From NCBI GenBank assembly GCA_947488625.1, contig CANKZR010000002.1, positions 481,519 to 545,518 on the forward strand: a DNA stretch of 64,000 nt, read 5' to 3'. The position numbers were made by a program, and so were the translations under genes. Shown here piece after piece: positions 17,447 to 26,650 of this stretch. The number at the start of each line of letters is the position of its first letter. The first letter of the stretch is position 1. The notes beneath the pieces were generated by a model that was given only the letters and a program-made list of their open reading frames with translations, had not been told where the DNA came from and searched no databases. Origin of the DNA: an uncultured Sphingomonadaceae bacterium. Lineage in GTDB: Bacteria > Pseudomonadota > Alphaproteobacteria > Sphingomonadales > Sphingomonadaceae.

Positions 17447-19290
17447 GTGATGAGGGGCTGACAGGACAGATGAACGCCTCCGAGGCGCTAGTTTCGCGCT
17501 TCGATCAGACGGGAGAGGTCGATCTCCTCGAAATCCAGTCGCTCGATCTCGCCGATGCTGCCACCTACCAGCGAGTGAGGGACAGGATCGTGCGCCCCCT
17601 GATCGAGAAGGATCGGATGCGCGATGCCGTTGATGTGCTGGCCGTGCTTCTTCGCTCGCCCGCCGCACGCCATGCCGACAAGGTGACGCGGGCCCACCTG
17701 ACGTGGGAGTTCGACAGGCAGCAGGCGAGGCCGCTGTTTGCAGATATCATGCGCAATCACGAAGGTGATGCCTCCGGCATCGGCGTCGTGCTCACCCGCC
17801 TGCTGAAGGCCAAGGAATTCGAATACGCCGCCGATCTGTCGGAAGGTTTTCAGGATTGGCCCAAGGACGCGCGGATCACGACCTTGGCGCTGAAAGCCTT
17901 TATCCGTGCCGACCGGACCGAGAATGCCTTCGCGCTGCTGGAATCGCGCGGCGACCAGAATGACATGGGACAGCTGGCGCTGTGGCTGCAACTGCTCAAC
18001 AAGCGCAAGCGTTACGAAGAGGTGCTGGAGCGGGCGCCAAGCCTCGACGATCCCGATGCCAACTCTGCCGCCGTTCACCTGGAGGTGGGCGACGCGCTGC
18101 TGGCGCTGGCACGCCGGGACGATGCCGTGCAACGCTTTGGCCGCGCCCTGCAGATCGAGCCCGACAATGTCCGCGGCCTGGCCCGGCGCGGCGAGACGCT
18201 GCTGATCAAGAACGATTACCGCGCCGCCCGCATCGACCTGGCCCGTGCGCTGGAACTGGCGCCGCAGCTCAATCACCTCAACGTCTGGCTGGGCCGGGCG
18301 CTGAAGGGGGCGGGTGAATACGATCGCGCAGCAGACCTGATGGTGGCCGCCTGCCTGAACCAGCCAGAGAGCGTCGAACTGCGCCGCGCGGCGGCTTCCG
18401 CGCTCAGCCAGGCGGGCCGTCCCGAGGCTGCGATGCGCCTCTACGATCACCTACTGAAATCACGCGAGGCCGGCCTGCCCGACGATTTCCATCGGGGGCT
18501 GGAAGCCCTGTGGGACAAGGTGGACGATGTGGAGGTGCCCAAGGCCCGCTTTGACTGGGCCTGGCAGTTCCGTGACAAGGAACGCTTCACCGATCGCGAG
18601 GAATGGGAACGGCGCGGCAAGTGGGGCCTGCTGGCGGACCGGCTGATCTACGACTGGCTGGAATGCCGGATGGAAGAGGCCGGACAGGTGCTGGACAAGG
18701 TCAGCGAGCTGGATCCGCTGCATGAGATGGTGCAGCCGCTGGTTGACCAGGGGCGCGGCGTCATTTTCGCATCTGCGCATATCGGCGCGATGTTCACAGG
18801 CCCGCTGGCACTGGAGCTGCTGGGGTTCGAGAACCGCTGGATGGCATCCACCCCCGGCCTGCCATCGGTCAGCTTCAACCGCCAGCTTATCAGCACCAGC
18901 GACCAGACCGAGGCGCAGGTCGCGCGTCAGGCCATGCGCGCGCTGGCGCAGGGCGCGACGCTGACGATTGCGGTGGATGGCGCGATGAATGTCGCCGCGC
19001 CAAGGATCTCATTCGAAGGGCAGGAAATCACCTATGCAGGGTTCGCCTCGCGCCTTGCCTACAAGCAGAAAGCACCCTCGGTATTTGCCGTGCCGCAGTG
19101 GCGTGACGGGATAATCGAGCATCACCTCGCAAAGCTTCCCTACCCGAAGGAAGGCGAGACGCTGGACGAATTCACGGCGCGCTGGAGAGAGGCCTATCTG
19201 GACCAGCTGCGCATCGTGCTTTCGGCGGCACCTGAAAACCTTCGCCTCGCAGGTGGCATCTGGCGCCATATCGTTCCGCAGGGAACATAA
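17443..19290 (+). CDS. vexE: TPR plus LpxL-like acyltransferase, VexE-like lipid-anchor protein
   Basis: The 615-aa protein has TPR-like repeats over about residues 1-400 and a C-terminal domain like the lipid A acyltransferases LpxL/HtrB: ASAHIGAMFTGPLAL, then GATLTIAVDGAMN, ISFEGQEITYAGFASRLAYK. VexE is required for the diacylated HexNAc anchor on Vi. Here the LpxL H-x4-E dyad reads HIGAMF, so the acidic partner is not in the usual place. It overlaps vexD by 4 nt and the next gene by 1 nt. Confidence 0.78.
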   Translation: MSDEGLTGQMNASEALVSRFDQTGEVDLLEIQSLDLADAATYQRVRDRIVRPLIEKDRMRDAVDVLAVLLRSPAARHADKVTRAHLTWEFDRQQARPLFADIMRNHEGDASGIGVVLTRLLKAKEFEYAADLSEGFQDWPKDARITTLALKAFIRADRTENAFALLESRGDQNDMGQLALWLQLLNKRKRYEEVLERAPSLDDPDANSAAVHLEVGDALLALARRDDAVQRFGRALQIEPDNVRGLARRGETLLIKNDYRAARIDLARALELAPQLNHLNVWLGRALKGAGEYDRAADLMVAACLNQPESVELRRAAASALSQAGRPEAAMRLYDHLLKSREAGLPDDFHRGLEALWDKVDDVEVPKARFDWAWQFRDKERFTDREEWERRGKWGLLADRLIYDWLECRMEEAGQVLDKVSELDPLHEMVQPLVDQGRGVIFASAHIGAMFTGPLALELLGFENRWMASTPGLPSVSFNRQLISTSDQTEAQVARQAMRALAQGATLTIAVDGAMNVAAPRISFEGQEITYAGFASRLAYKQKAPSVFAVPQWRDGIIEHHLAKLPYPKEGETLDEFTARWREAYLDQLRIVLSAAPENLRLAGGIWRHIVPQGT

Positions 19291-20492
19291 TGGCCCGCGC
19301 CTCTGCGATCCGCTTTTCCGCCGTCGGCCTGGTGCTGGTGGCGGCAGCGGCGTTGGCGCTCATCCTGCTCGGCTCTCCGCGCAGTACCAGTGCGGCGCTT
19401 ACCGCCGTGCAGGCGTGCAGCACCGGGCTGACGTTGCGTGATGGCCGGGTCGTTGCCGCCGATTACCTGGACAGGCGTGATGGCTTTGCCGACGCGGCAG
19501 ACACCACGGGCGGGCTGGGGCAGCGGCTGTACCGCGTCACCTCCACGGCCGACAATGTGCGCAATCCTGCCGCCGACACGCTGCGCCACGCGGTGGAGGC
19601 GGCCAAGGCGCGCGGGGGCGGCTATATCCTTTTCGATCTGCCGCGCGGTTCCGCTCCGATAGCATTGGGGTCGCCGCTGCGCCCCGGATCGAACGTGACC
19701 TTCGACGGTGGATGTGCCGAGCCGCGCATCGTTGACCGCAGTGCAGGCTCCGCGATTTATCTCGATGGCGTGCAGAACGTGATCGTGATCGGCGTGGCGC
19801 TCTCCCAGTCGGGCTTTGGCGACCGGGAAGAGGGCGGGGACTGCATCACCGTTCGCGATGGCGCGGACAGGGTCTGGGTGTCCTCCTCCGGCTTCTCCGC
19901 CTGCCGCGACGGCATGATAGACGTGACGGCCAGACGAGGCGATCGTCGTGGCCGGGTGACCATTTCCGACAATCATTTCAGCGATCACGACAAGGTGATG
20001 CTCGTCACCGCGGCTGCGCCCGCTGGCGGGGCATGTTTCGCGGGCGACGTTGACAATGCGCAGCTACAGGTGAGTCTGCTGCGCAACCGCTTCGTTCGCG
20101 TGGCGCAGCGTATTCCCCGTGTCGCGGGGGACAGCTTCGTGCATTCCTACGGCAACGACATCGCCTTTGCGCCGCGCCGCCGGAATTCTGGCGAGTTGAG
20201 CGGGTCCTACGGCGCGCTGGCCCGCGACGGCGGACGATTGCTGTCGCAGGCCAACCGCTACCGTTCGATGGCCAGCAACAGGCTTCTGAGCGGGTTGGAA
20301 GCCTATGGGCCCCGGCGCAGCGATGGAGCCTGCGGCGGACAGGGTTCCGCGCTTTCGATAGACGATGATTTCGGGCCGAGGCTGGATGTGCAGGAAAACA
20401 ACAGCAATCGCGTCTCCACGCGCAGTTTCGGCCTGCGGGATCGGTCGACTGCCTGGCAGGGCGGCCGCGTTACCGGGCCCGCCCTGCGCTGA
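19290..20492 (+). CDS. vexL: periplasmic pectate-lyase-like depolymerase, VexL-like
   Basis: The 400-aa protein has an N-terminal signal or anchor helix (about 8-28) and a right-handed beta-helix lyase pattern: GDCITVRD (183-190), CRDGMIDV (205-212), RVTISDNHFSDHDK (222-235) and RIPR (274-277). These match PL1 calcium-binding aspartates and catalytic arginine. In Achromobacter, VexL is a periplasmic Vi lyase encoded with the capsule genes. The start overlaps the vexE stop by one base, so it belongs to the operon. The substrate is presumed poly-GalNAcA. Confidence 0.8.
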   Translation: MARASAIRFSAVGLVLVAAAALALILLGSPRSTSAALTAVQACSTGLTLRDGRVVAADYLDRRDGFADAADTTGGLGQRLYRVTSTADNVRNPAADTLRHAVEAAKARGGGYILFDLPRGSAPIALGSPLRPGSNVTFDGGCAEPRIVDRSAGSAIYLDGVQNVIVIGVALSQSGFGDREEGGDCITVRDGADRVWVSSSGFSACRDGMIDVTARRGDRRGRVTISDNHFSDHDKVMLVTAAAPAGGACFAGDVDNAQLQVSLLRNRFVRVAQRIPRVAGDSFVHSYGNDIAFAPRRRNSGELSGSYGALARDGGRLLSQANRYRSMASNRLLSGLEAYGPRRSDGACGGQGSALSIDDDFGPRLDVQENNSNRVSTRSFGLRDRSTAWQGGRVTGPALR

Positions 20493-20521
20493 TCGCGCTG
20501 CTGTGCCAGCCGCTATATGTG

Positions 20522-21595
20522 TCAGTCGTTATAGTCCGCGATCACGCGGCGGCGTTCTTCCACGTACCACGGCATGGCGGTTTCAAGGCCCGTTACGATG
20601 GTGTGGGTGGGCGAATAGCCCAGCAGATCGCGACCCTTGTCTATCGATGCCAGCGAGTGGCGCACATCGCCCCTGCGGAAGTCGCCATAGACCGGATCCT
20701 TGTCATAGACGATCTGGTACTTGGCCAGTTCGTCGCGGATCTGGGCGAACAGTTCGTTCAGCGTGGTGCGCTGGCCCACGGCGACATTCACGACCTCGTT
20801 GCTGCCGCGAAGCTGCGCCAGTCCTGCCCGCAGATTGGCCTGCACGGCATTATCGACGAAGCAGAAATCGCGGCTGGTCTCCCCGTCGCCGTTGATGGTG
20901 ATCGGCTCTCCGTCGATCATCAGGTCGGTCCACTTGGGGATCACGGCGGCGTAGGCACCCTGCGGATCCTGACGCGGACCGAAGACGTTGAAATAGCGCA
21001 GGCCAACCGAGGAGAAATCATAGGTACGGCGATAGATATCGGCGTAAATCTCGTCGAACAGCTTGGTGGCCGCATAGGGAGAAAGCGGGTTGCCGATCCG
21101 TTCCTCGATCTTGGGCAACTGCGGCTCGTCACCATAGGTGGAACTGGATGCCGCATAGACGAAGCTTTGCACCCCGGCCTGTCGCGCGGCGTCGAGGATG
21201 TTGAGGAAGCCTGTGACATTTACATCGTGGCTGGTGCGCGGGTCTTCGATGGAGCGTGGCACCGATCCCAGTGCGGCCTGGTGCAGCACCACGTCGACCC
21301 CTTGCATCGCGTGGACGCAGGTCTCGAAGTCGCGGATATCGCCCTCGATCAATGTGAAGTTGCTGAACTTGTCGCCAACGCAGCTTTCCACGTGATGCAG
21401 GTTGTAGGCGTGGCCGGTAGCGAAATTGTCGAGGCCGGTGACTTTCTGGTCCAGCTTCAGAAGCGATTCGACGAGGTTGGAGCCGATGAAGCCGGCAGCA
21501 CCGGTAACGAGCCAGTGCCTGCGTTCCGCACGCAGCCTGTCGCGAAATTCGGTTTGGTCCGGACGGTCAAACCAGGAATCGTTCTGCATGTTCAT
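20522..21595 (-). CDS. tviC: UDP-GlcNAcA/UDP-GlcNAc 4-epimerase, TviC/WbpP-like
   Basis: Short-chain (extended) epimerase of 357 aa: [11 protein letters not shown] for NAD binding, AASSSTYGD and a YAATK catalytic pair, and [19 protein letters not shown] for substrate. It resembles WbpP/TviC, which interconvert gluco and galacto forms of UDP-HexNAc(A). With TviB it would give UDP-GalNAcA. It is convergent with the lyase gene, unlike viaB where tviC follows tviB. ATG 21595 is preferred over GTG 21613 because GAGAG lies just before it. Confidence 0.88.
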   Translation of the reverse strand: MNMQNDSWFDRPDQTEFRDRLRAERRHWLVTGAAGFIGSNLVESLLKLDQKVTGLDNFATGHAYNLHHVESCVGDKFSNFTLIEGDIRDFETCVHAMQGVDVVLHQAALGSVPRSIEDPRTSHDVNVTGFLNILDAARQAGVQSFVYAASSSTYGDEPQLPKIEERIGNPLSPYAATKLFDEIYADIYRRTYDFSSVGLRYFNVFGPRQDPQGAYAAVIPKWTDLMIDGEPITINGDGETSRDFCFVDNAVQANLRAGLAQLRGSNEVVNVAVGQRTTLNELFAQIRDELAKYQIVYDKDPVYGDFRRGDVRHSLASIDKGRDLLGYSPTHTIVTGLETAMPWYVEERRRVIADYND

Positions 21596-21696
21596 TGTCT
21601 CTCGCAAAGTCACTCTTCGCGCCGGGCGTTAGCGCAATCGCCATGCCGGTCAACTCCACTATCGTGCGGGAGAGGATAGCCCTGCCTGTGGCACAT

Positions 21697-23166
21697 TCAG
21701 GCGTCGTAATTGTCCAGTTCGTCACCCTGCACGTTCACGACGTGCACCAGATTGGTCGCGCCTGCCTGACCGAAAGGCACGCCCGCCAGCATGGCGATGC
21801 GCGCGCCTTCGCCGGCGAAGCCATGGCGCAGGGCCATGCGCTTGCCCTTGGCGATCATCTCTTCGAAACTGCCGATGTCCTTCGTGGCCACCGGGTGTCC
21901 GCCCCACAAGAGGCACACGCGCCGCGCCACCTGCATGGACGGTGTCAAGACCATGACGGGTACGGCGGGGCGCTCGCGCGATACGCGCCGCGCGCTGCTG
22001 CCGGAACTGGTGAACACGGCGATCGCGCTGATATTCACCGTATCGGCAATCGTCATGCACGCATGGGAAAGCGCATCGGCCAGCGTGGCGTCGGGCGGGG
22101 TATCCAGCATGCGAACGCGCTGCTTGTAACCCTCGTCCTTTTCCACTTGCCGAGCGATGGAATCCATCATCAGCACGGCTTCCTCAGGCCAGTCGCCTGC
22201 CGCGGTTTCCGCGCTGAGCATCACGGCATCTGCGCCGTCGTAAACGGCATTGGCCACGTCGGAAACCTCGGCGCGGGTAGGGGCCGGGCTTTCGATCATC
22301 GATTCCAGCATCTGCGTGGCCACGATTACCGGTTTGCCGGTCAGCCGCGTCTTGTTGACGATCTTCTTCTGCAACGGCGGCACTTCCTGCGGCTCCAGCT
22401 CTACACCCAGATCGCCGCGGGCTACCATGATACCATCTGCCAGTTCGATGATCTCGTCCAGCCGCCGGATCGCCTGCGGTTTCTCGATCTTGGCACACAG
22501 GGCGCCGCGCCCGTTCATCAGCTTGCGCGCCTCGGCCAGATCGTCCGGGCGTTGCACGAAGGACAGGCCGATCCAGTCCGCGCCATGATCCATGGCAAAG
22601 GCAAGGTCGCGGCGGTCCTTGTCGGTCAGCGCGGGGATGGGTATCTCGGCGTCAGGCACGTTCACGCCCTTGCGATCGGAAATCACGCCGCCAACCTCGG
22701 CCTTGCAGGTGATCTCGCTGTTGCTGACGGATTGCACGCGCAGGCGGATCTTGCCGTCGTTCACCAGCAATCGTTGGCCTTCTTCCACCACGTGGAAAAT
22801 TTCGGGGTGCGGCAATTCCACGCGCGTCGCATCGCCGGGCTTGCCCACGCGATCGAACTTGAATGTCGCGCCGTGCGGAATGGTGGCGCGGCCATCCTTG
22901 AAGGTGCCCACGCGCAGCTTCGGTCCCTGCAGATCGGCAAGAATGGCGATGGGCCGGTAGAATTCCTTCTCAAGCTGCCGGATGTGCCGGATGGTCTGGG
23001 CGTGAACCTCGTGCTCGCCATGACTCATGTTCACGCGGAAGGCATCGGCCCCGGCCTGGAACAGGCGTCGCAGCGTATCGATGTCGCTGCAGGCGGGGCC
23101 CGTCGTGGCGAGGATCTTGACCTTGCGGCCACGCGGGCCAAGTCTGCTTGTATCGAGCTTTTCCAT
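21697..23166 (-). CDS. pyk: pyruvate kinase
   Basis: Last step of glycolysis, phosphoenolpyruvate plus ADP to pyruvate plus ATP. The 489-aa protein shows KILATTGPACSD, FRVNMSHGE, DLQGPKLRVG, MVARGDLGVE and the catalytic-domain MLSAETAAGDWP, in normal order with a C-terminal allosteric-type domain. ATG 23166 is preferred over TTG 23172. It is divergent from the DUF1244 gene. It marks the return to core chromosome after the capsule block. Confidence 0.96.
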   Translation of the reverse strand: MEKLDTSRLGPRGRKVKILATTGPACSDIDTLRRLFQAGADAFRVNMSHGEHEVHAQTIRHIRQLEKEFYRPIAILADLQGPKLRVGTFKDGRATIPHGATFKFDRVGKPGDATRVELPHPEIFHVVEEGQRLLVNDGKIRLRVQSVSNSEITCKAEVGGVISDRKGVNVPDAEIPIPALTDKDRRDLAFAMDHGADWIGLSFVQRPDDLAEARKLMNGRGALCAKIEKPQAIRRLDEIIELADGIMVARGDLGVELEPQEVPPLQKKIVNKTRLTGKPVIVATQMLESMIESPAPTRAEVSDVANAVYDGADAVMLSAETAAGDWPEEAVLMMDSIARQVEKDEGYKQRVRMLDTPPDATLADALSHACMTIADTVNISAIAVFTSSGSSARRVSRERPAVPVMVLTPSMQVARRVCLLWGGHPVATKDIGSFEEMIAKGKRMALRHGFAGEGARIAMLAGVPFGQAGATNLVHVVNVQGDELDNYDA

Positions 23167-23211
23167 GGCCAACGCCTATGACAGGCGAAGGCTACAACAC
23201 AAGGACATAAC

Positions 23212-23517
23212 ATGAGCGATACGCAAGACCCCCTGGAGATGCTGCCCGATGACGTGGCGGCCGAGGCGTTCCGCCGGCTGGTGCGCCACCTGCGCCATCG
23301 CCACGATGCACAGAATATCGACCTGATGGGCCTTTCCGGGTTTTGCCGGAACTGCCTGGCGGACTGGATTCGCGATGCCGGATACGACGGCAGCAAGGAT
23401 CAGGCGCGCGAACTGATCCACGGAATGCCGATGGATGAATGGAAGGCCACGAGGCAGACCGAGGCGACGCCGGAGCAGCTTGAACGCATGAAGGTCAGCA
23501 TCGCGAAGAACGCGTAA
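23212..23517 (+). CDS. DUF1244 family protein
   Basis: The 101-aa soluble protein has the DUF1244 pattern FCRNCLADWIRDAGYDG and GMPMDEWKA, common in alphaproteobacteria and of unknown function. The paired cysteines (CRNC) may bind metal; that is inference. It starts 45 nt from the divergent pyk start. Confidence 0.9.
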   Translation: MSDTQDPLEMLPDDVAAEAFRRLVRHLRHRHDAQNIDLMGLSGFCRNCLADWIRDAGYDGSKDQARELIHGMPMDEWKATRQTEATPEQLERMKVSIAKNA

Positions 23518-23621
23518 GCACGGCTTTGCACAAAATGGTCCACAGCCCCGCTTGCACCGAAGCGTGGCCACGCTAACCAGCGGCCAACCGATTCTCACTT
23601 TCCTACCGGAGCATACCGAAA

Positions 23622-23858
23622 ATGGCCGAAGCCACCGACGACCGCCTGCGCCTGCTGATCGAGCGTATCGAGCGCCTCGAAGAAGAAAAGAAGGGCATCG
23701 CCGACGATATCCGCGACGTTTACGCAGAGGCGAAGGCCGTGGGTTACGATCCCAAGATCATGCGCCAGATCGTGCGCCTGCGGAAGATGGAGCCGAACGA
23801 CCGCAGCGAGCAGGAAATGATCCTCGATACCTACAAGAACGCTCTCGGGATGGGCTGA
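23622..23858 (+). CDS. gapR: GapR (DUF2312) chromosome-structuring protein
   Basis: The 78-aa protein is highly charged and helical ([21 protein letters not shown], then [15 protein letters not shown]). This is the full DUF2312/GapR family pattern. In Caulobacter GapR binds overtwisted AT-rich DNA and is needed for replication and chromosome organisation. It is followed 8 nt later by a strong hairpin, so it is probably transcribed alone or ends the DUF1244 unit. Confidence 0.92.
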   Translation: MAEATDDRLRLLIERIERLEEEKKGIADDIRDVYAEAKAVGYDPKIMRQIVRLRKMEPNDRSEQEMILDTYKNALGMG

Positions 23859-23866
23859 GCCTTTGT

Positions 23867-23893
23867 GGAGACGGCGTGCGGAACGCCGTCTCC
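23867..23893 (+). terminator. hairpin terminator after gapR
   Basis: Perfect 11-bp inverted repeat GGAGACGGCGT / ACGCCGTCTCC around a 5-nt loop, 8 nt after the gapR stop. No strong T run follows, so efficiency is uncertain. Confidence 0.6.
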
Positions 23894-23941
23894 ATCCGGT
23901 CCGTTGATTCTGCAGAAACCCGATATGCAGGATGAGCGACC

Positions 23942-24823
23942 ATGACCGACCCTTTACAAAAAGCCGAAGACGCCACTTTCATCGAACCCATCGCCGAAGA
24001 GCCGGACATGCCCGGCCACGAAAGCGCGCTGGATCGCAAGCCTGAATGGGAGCCGCGCTATCCCGGTTCCGGCCGCATGAAGGGCAAGGTTGCCATCGTG
24101 ACAGGCGCCGACAGCGGCATCGGGCGCGCAACCGCCGTGCTGTTCGCCCGGGAGGGCGCCGATATCGCCATCTCCTATCTGGAAGAGCACGACGACGCTA
24201 ACAAGACGCGCGAATTGTGCGAGGCCGAAGGCGCCGAAGTCATGCTATCGGCGGGTGACCTTGGGGATCAGAAGCATGCGCAAGGCCTTGTCGACGCGGT
24301 CATGGATCGCTTCGGCCAGATCGACAGCCTCATCCAGATCGCGGGCGAGCAGCACCCCGATTACGACGTGGCCGATATCACCCCCGAACAGTTGCAGCGC
24401 ACCTTCCAATCCAACATCTACTCGATGTTCTACCTAGCGCAGGCCGCGCGCCCGCACCTGAAGCCTGGCGCCACGATCGTGAACTGCACCAGTGTCACCA
24501 TGTACAAGGGCGCACCGATCCTGCTGGACTATTCCGCCACCAAGGGGGCGATCACGGCTTTCACCCGTTCGCTCAGCGGCAATCTGATCGAGGATGGCAT
24601 CCGGGTGAACGCGGTGGCTCCAGGCCCGATCTGGACTCCGCTGAACCCCTGCGGCGGCATGCCGGAAGAGGAAATGGACGACTGGGGCGAAGACACCCCC
24701 ATGGGCCGCGCAGGCGAGCCCAACGAAGTCGCGCCCGCCTTCCTGTTCCTCGCCTGCGAGGATAGCTCCTACATGGCAGGGCAGGTGCTGCATCCGAACG
24801 GCGGGGGCGTCGTGAACGGCTGA
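23942..24823 (+). CDS. SDR family oxidoreductase
   Basis: The 293-aa short-chain dehydrogenase has an N-terminal extension of about 45 residues, then VAIVTGADSGIGRATA for NAD(P) binding, the LDYSATKGAI catalytic Tyr/Lys, and APGPIWTPLNP. The N-terminal extension and GQVLHPNGG end are typical of the YghA/stress-associated subgroup. The substrate is unknown. Its stop codon is immediately followed by a 20-bp inverted repeat. Confidence 0.92.
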   Translation: MTDPLQKAEDATFIEPIAEEPDMPGHESALDRKPEWEPRYPGSGRMKGKVAIVTGADSGIGRATAVLFAREGADIAISYLEEHDDANKTRELCEAEGAEVMLSAGDLGDQKHAQGLVDAVMDRFGQIDSLIQIAGEQHPDYDVADITPEQLQRTFQSNIYSMFYLAQAARPHLKPGATIVNCTSVTMYKGAPILLDYSATKGAITAFTRSLSGNLIEDGIRVNAVAPGPIWTPLNPCGGMPEEEMDDWGEDTPMGRAGEPNEVAPAFLFLACEDSSYMAGQVLHPNGGGVVNG

Positions 24824-24824
24824 C

Positions 24825-24878
24825 CTGTTTGTGAGACTGGCTGTGTTGTGCTAGTAATACAGCCAGTCTCACAAACAG
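24825..24878 (+). repeat. perfect 20-bp inverted repeat between SDR and ybjQ genes
   Basis: The left arm (24825-24844) and right arm (24859-24878) are exact reverse complements around a 14-nt loop. It begins one base after the SDR stop codon, and the YbjQ-family ribosome site (GGAGA) begins 2-3 nt after it ends. It could terminate the SDR transcript, stabilise its 3' end or control access to the downstream ribosome site. No T run follows. Confidence 0.85.
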
Positions 24879-24892
24879 CCGGAGAACGATAC

Positions 24893-25240
24893 ATGCCACC
24901 TGAATACAAAGATGCGCGCGGTATCCCCGTCACCACCACGCACACGCTGGAGGGGCGTCCGATCCAGGACTACCTCGGCATCGTGACCGGCGAGGTGATT
25001 ATCGGGGCCAACCTGTTCCGTGATTTCTTCGCCAACATCCGTGATATCGTGGGCGGACGATCGTCCAGCTACGAACGCATCCTGCGGGAGGCGCGCGAGC
25101 AGGCGATCATGGAAATACAGGCCGAATGCGGCAAGCTGGGTGGGAACGCGGTGGTCGGCATCGATCTGGATTACGAGGTGATCGGCGACAAGGGTTCCAT
25201 GCTGATGGTGTCAGCCAGCGGAACGGCTGTGCGCGTTTAG
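24893..25240 (+). CDS. YbjQ/UPF0145 family protein
   Basis: The 115-aa protein has the YbjQ pattern: [21 protein letters not shown], then [29 protein letters not shown]. It is a homopentamer-forming heavy-metal-binding-like fold of unknown function. ATG 24893 is preceded by GGAGA, which lies at the foot of the 20-bp inverted repeat, so expression may depend on that hairpin. Confidence 0.9.
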   Translation: MPPEYKDARGIPVTTTHTLEGRPIQDYLGIVTGEVIIGANLFRDFFANIRDIVGGRSSSYERILREAREQAIMEIQAECGKLGGNAVVGIDLDYEVIGDKGSMLMVSASGTAVRV

Positions 25241-25319
25241 CCGCAGCACCATGTTGAAGGATGGACGGGGCTGGGCTAGGCCCCGCTTTCAGTTTCAGCA
25301 TCCAGCGTAAAGAACCACC

Positions 25320-26066
25320 ATGGCAGGCCATTCCAAATTCAAGAACATCATGCACCGCAAGGGTGCGCAGGACAAAAAGCGGTCCAACCTTTTCTCCAAG
25401 CTCAGCCGCGAAATCACCGTGGCGGCGAAGATGGGCACGCCCGATCCGGACATGAACCCGCGCCTGCGTCTCGCCGTCAATACGGCCAAGGCGCAGTCCA
25501 TGCCAAAGGACAACATCCAGCGCGCGATCGACAAGGCCAGCGCCGGTGATGACGAGAATTACGAGGAAGTGCGCTACGAAGGCTATGGCCCTGGCGGCAG
25601 CGCCATCATCGTGGAAACGCTGACCGACAACCGCAACCGCACCGCTACCGCCGTGCGCACCGCCTTCAGCAAGCACGGCGGCAACCTGGGCACCGAAGGT
25701 TCCGTCCAGCACGGGTTCGAACGGCTCGGCTATATTGTCTATCCCGCCGATGTCGGCAGCGAGGACAAGGTGTTGGAAGCCGCGATGGAAGCCGGCGCGG
25801 AGGACATCACCTCGACCGAGGACGGACACGAAATCTGGACCGCGGCGGACGATCTTCACCAGGTCGCAGGCGATCTGGAAAAGTCGCTGGGCGAAGCGGA
25901 GACCGTGAAGCTGGCGTGGAAGCCCAATATCACCGTCGATATGGACGAGAAGAACGCCTCCACCCTGCTCAAGCTGATCGACGTGCTGGACGACGATGAC
26001 GACGTGCAGACCGTGTGGGGCAACTACGATATCTCCGACGAGGTGATGGAGAAGATCGAGAGCTGA
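25320..26066 (+). CDS. yebC: YebC/PmpR family transcriptional or translational factor
   Basis: The 248-aa protein opens with [20 protein letters not shown], the family hallmark, and has [20 protein letters not shown] mid-protein. YebC proteins bind DNA or ribosomes and help control gene expression. ruvC follows after 9 nt, a widely conserved neighbour. Confidence 0.96.
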   Translation: MAGHSKFKNIMHRKGAQDKKRSNLFSKLSREITVAAKMGTPDPDMNPRLRLAVNTAKAQSMPKDNIQRAIDKASAGDDENYEEVRYEGYGPGGSAIIVETLTDNRNRTATAVRTAFSKHGGNLGTEGSVQHGFERLGYIVYPADVGSEDKVLEAAMEAGAEDITSTEDGHEIWTAADDLHQVAGDLEKSLGEAETVKLAWKPNITVDMDEKNASTLLKLIDVLDDDDDVQTVWGNYDISDEVMEKIES

Positions 26067-26075
26067 GGGCTCACG

Positions 26076-26540
26076 ATGCTGATCCTCGGCCTCGACCCCT
26101 CGCTGAGTTGCACGGGCTGGGGCGTGATCAGGTTTGAGGGCAGCCGTATCTCGCACATCGCCAACGGCCAGATTGCCACCCAGGCGAAAATGCCCATGCC
26201 GCAGCGACTGGCCATGCTGCAATCGGGCATTGCCGAGGTGATCGCCGTCCACCGCCCTGATCGCGCGGCGGCGGAAGAAGTGTTCGCCAACAAGAACGCG
26301 CAGTCCACCATCAAGCTGGCGCAGGCGCGCGGCGCGGTGCTGGCCGCCTGCGGCGGGGCGGGACTGGAGGTTCGCGAACATGCGGCAAGGCTGGTGAAGA
26401 AGGCCGTTGTGGGCACGGGCGGCGCTGAAAAGACGCAGGTGCAGGCGATGCTGAAAGTGCTGTTGCCCGGTGCAGGGCTGGCAGGCGCCGACGCAGCTGA
26501 CGCGCTGGCCGTGGCGATCGCCGACGCCAATCTCGGTTAG
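26076..26540 (+). CDS. ruvC: Holliday junction endonuclease RuvC
   Basis: Resolves Holliday junctions with RuvAB. The 154-aa protein keeps the acidic catalytic set: Asp7 (LGLDPSL), Glu67/68 (AAEEVFANKN) and the C-terminal GADAADALAVAI acids near 139-142. It is closely linked to yebC. ruvA and ruvB are not in the window. Confidence 0.95.
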   Translation: MLILGLDPSLSCTGWGVIRFEGSRISHIANGQIATQAKMPMPQRLAMLQSGIAEVIAVHRPDRAAAEEVFANKNAQSTIKLAQARGAVLAACGGAGLEVREHAARLVKKAVVGTGGAEKTQVQAMLKVLLPGAGLAGADAADALAVAIADANLG

Positions 26541-26650
26541 GTGCGCCCAATAAAGCTATCCCGCCGGAACAAGCGCTTAGGCACTTCGTAGTTGATACAA
26601 TTCCGGCCGCGAACATCGCGTGATGCGGAACTCGATCACGGAGAACCGGA

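Noticed and set aside
7610..20492. Group 2 Kdo-linked capsule (kps) locus
   Set aside because: No KpsC, KpsS, KpsF or KpsU gene is present in the window, and TviB/TviC/VexE/VexL-type genes fit a Vi-type system better.
21595..23181. 528-codon plus-strand frame across pyk
   Set aside because: Entirely antisense to pyruvate kinase, which has all family motifs.
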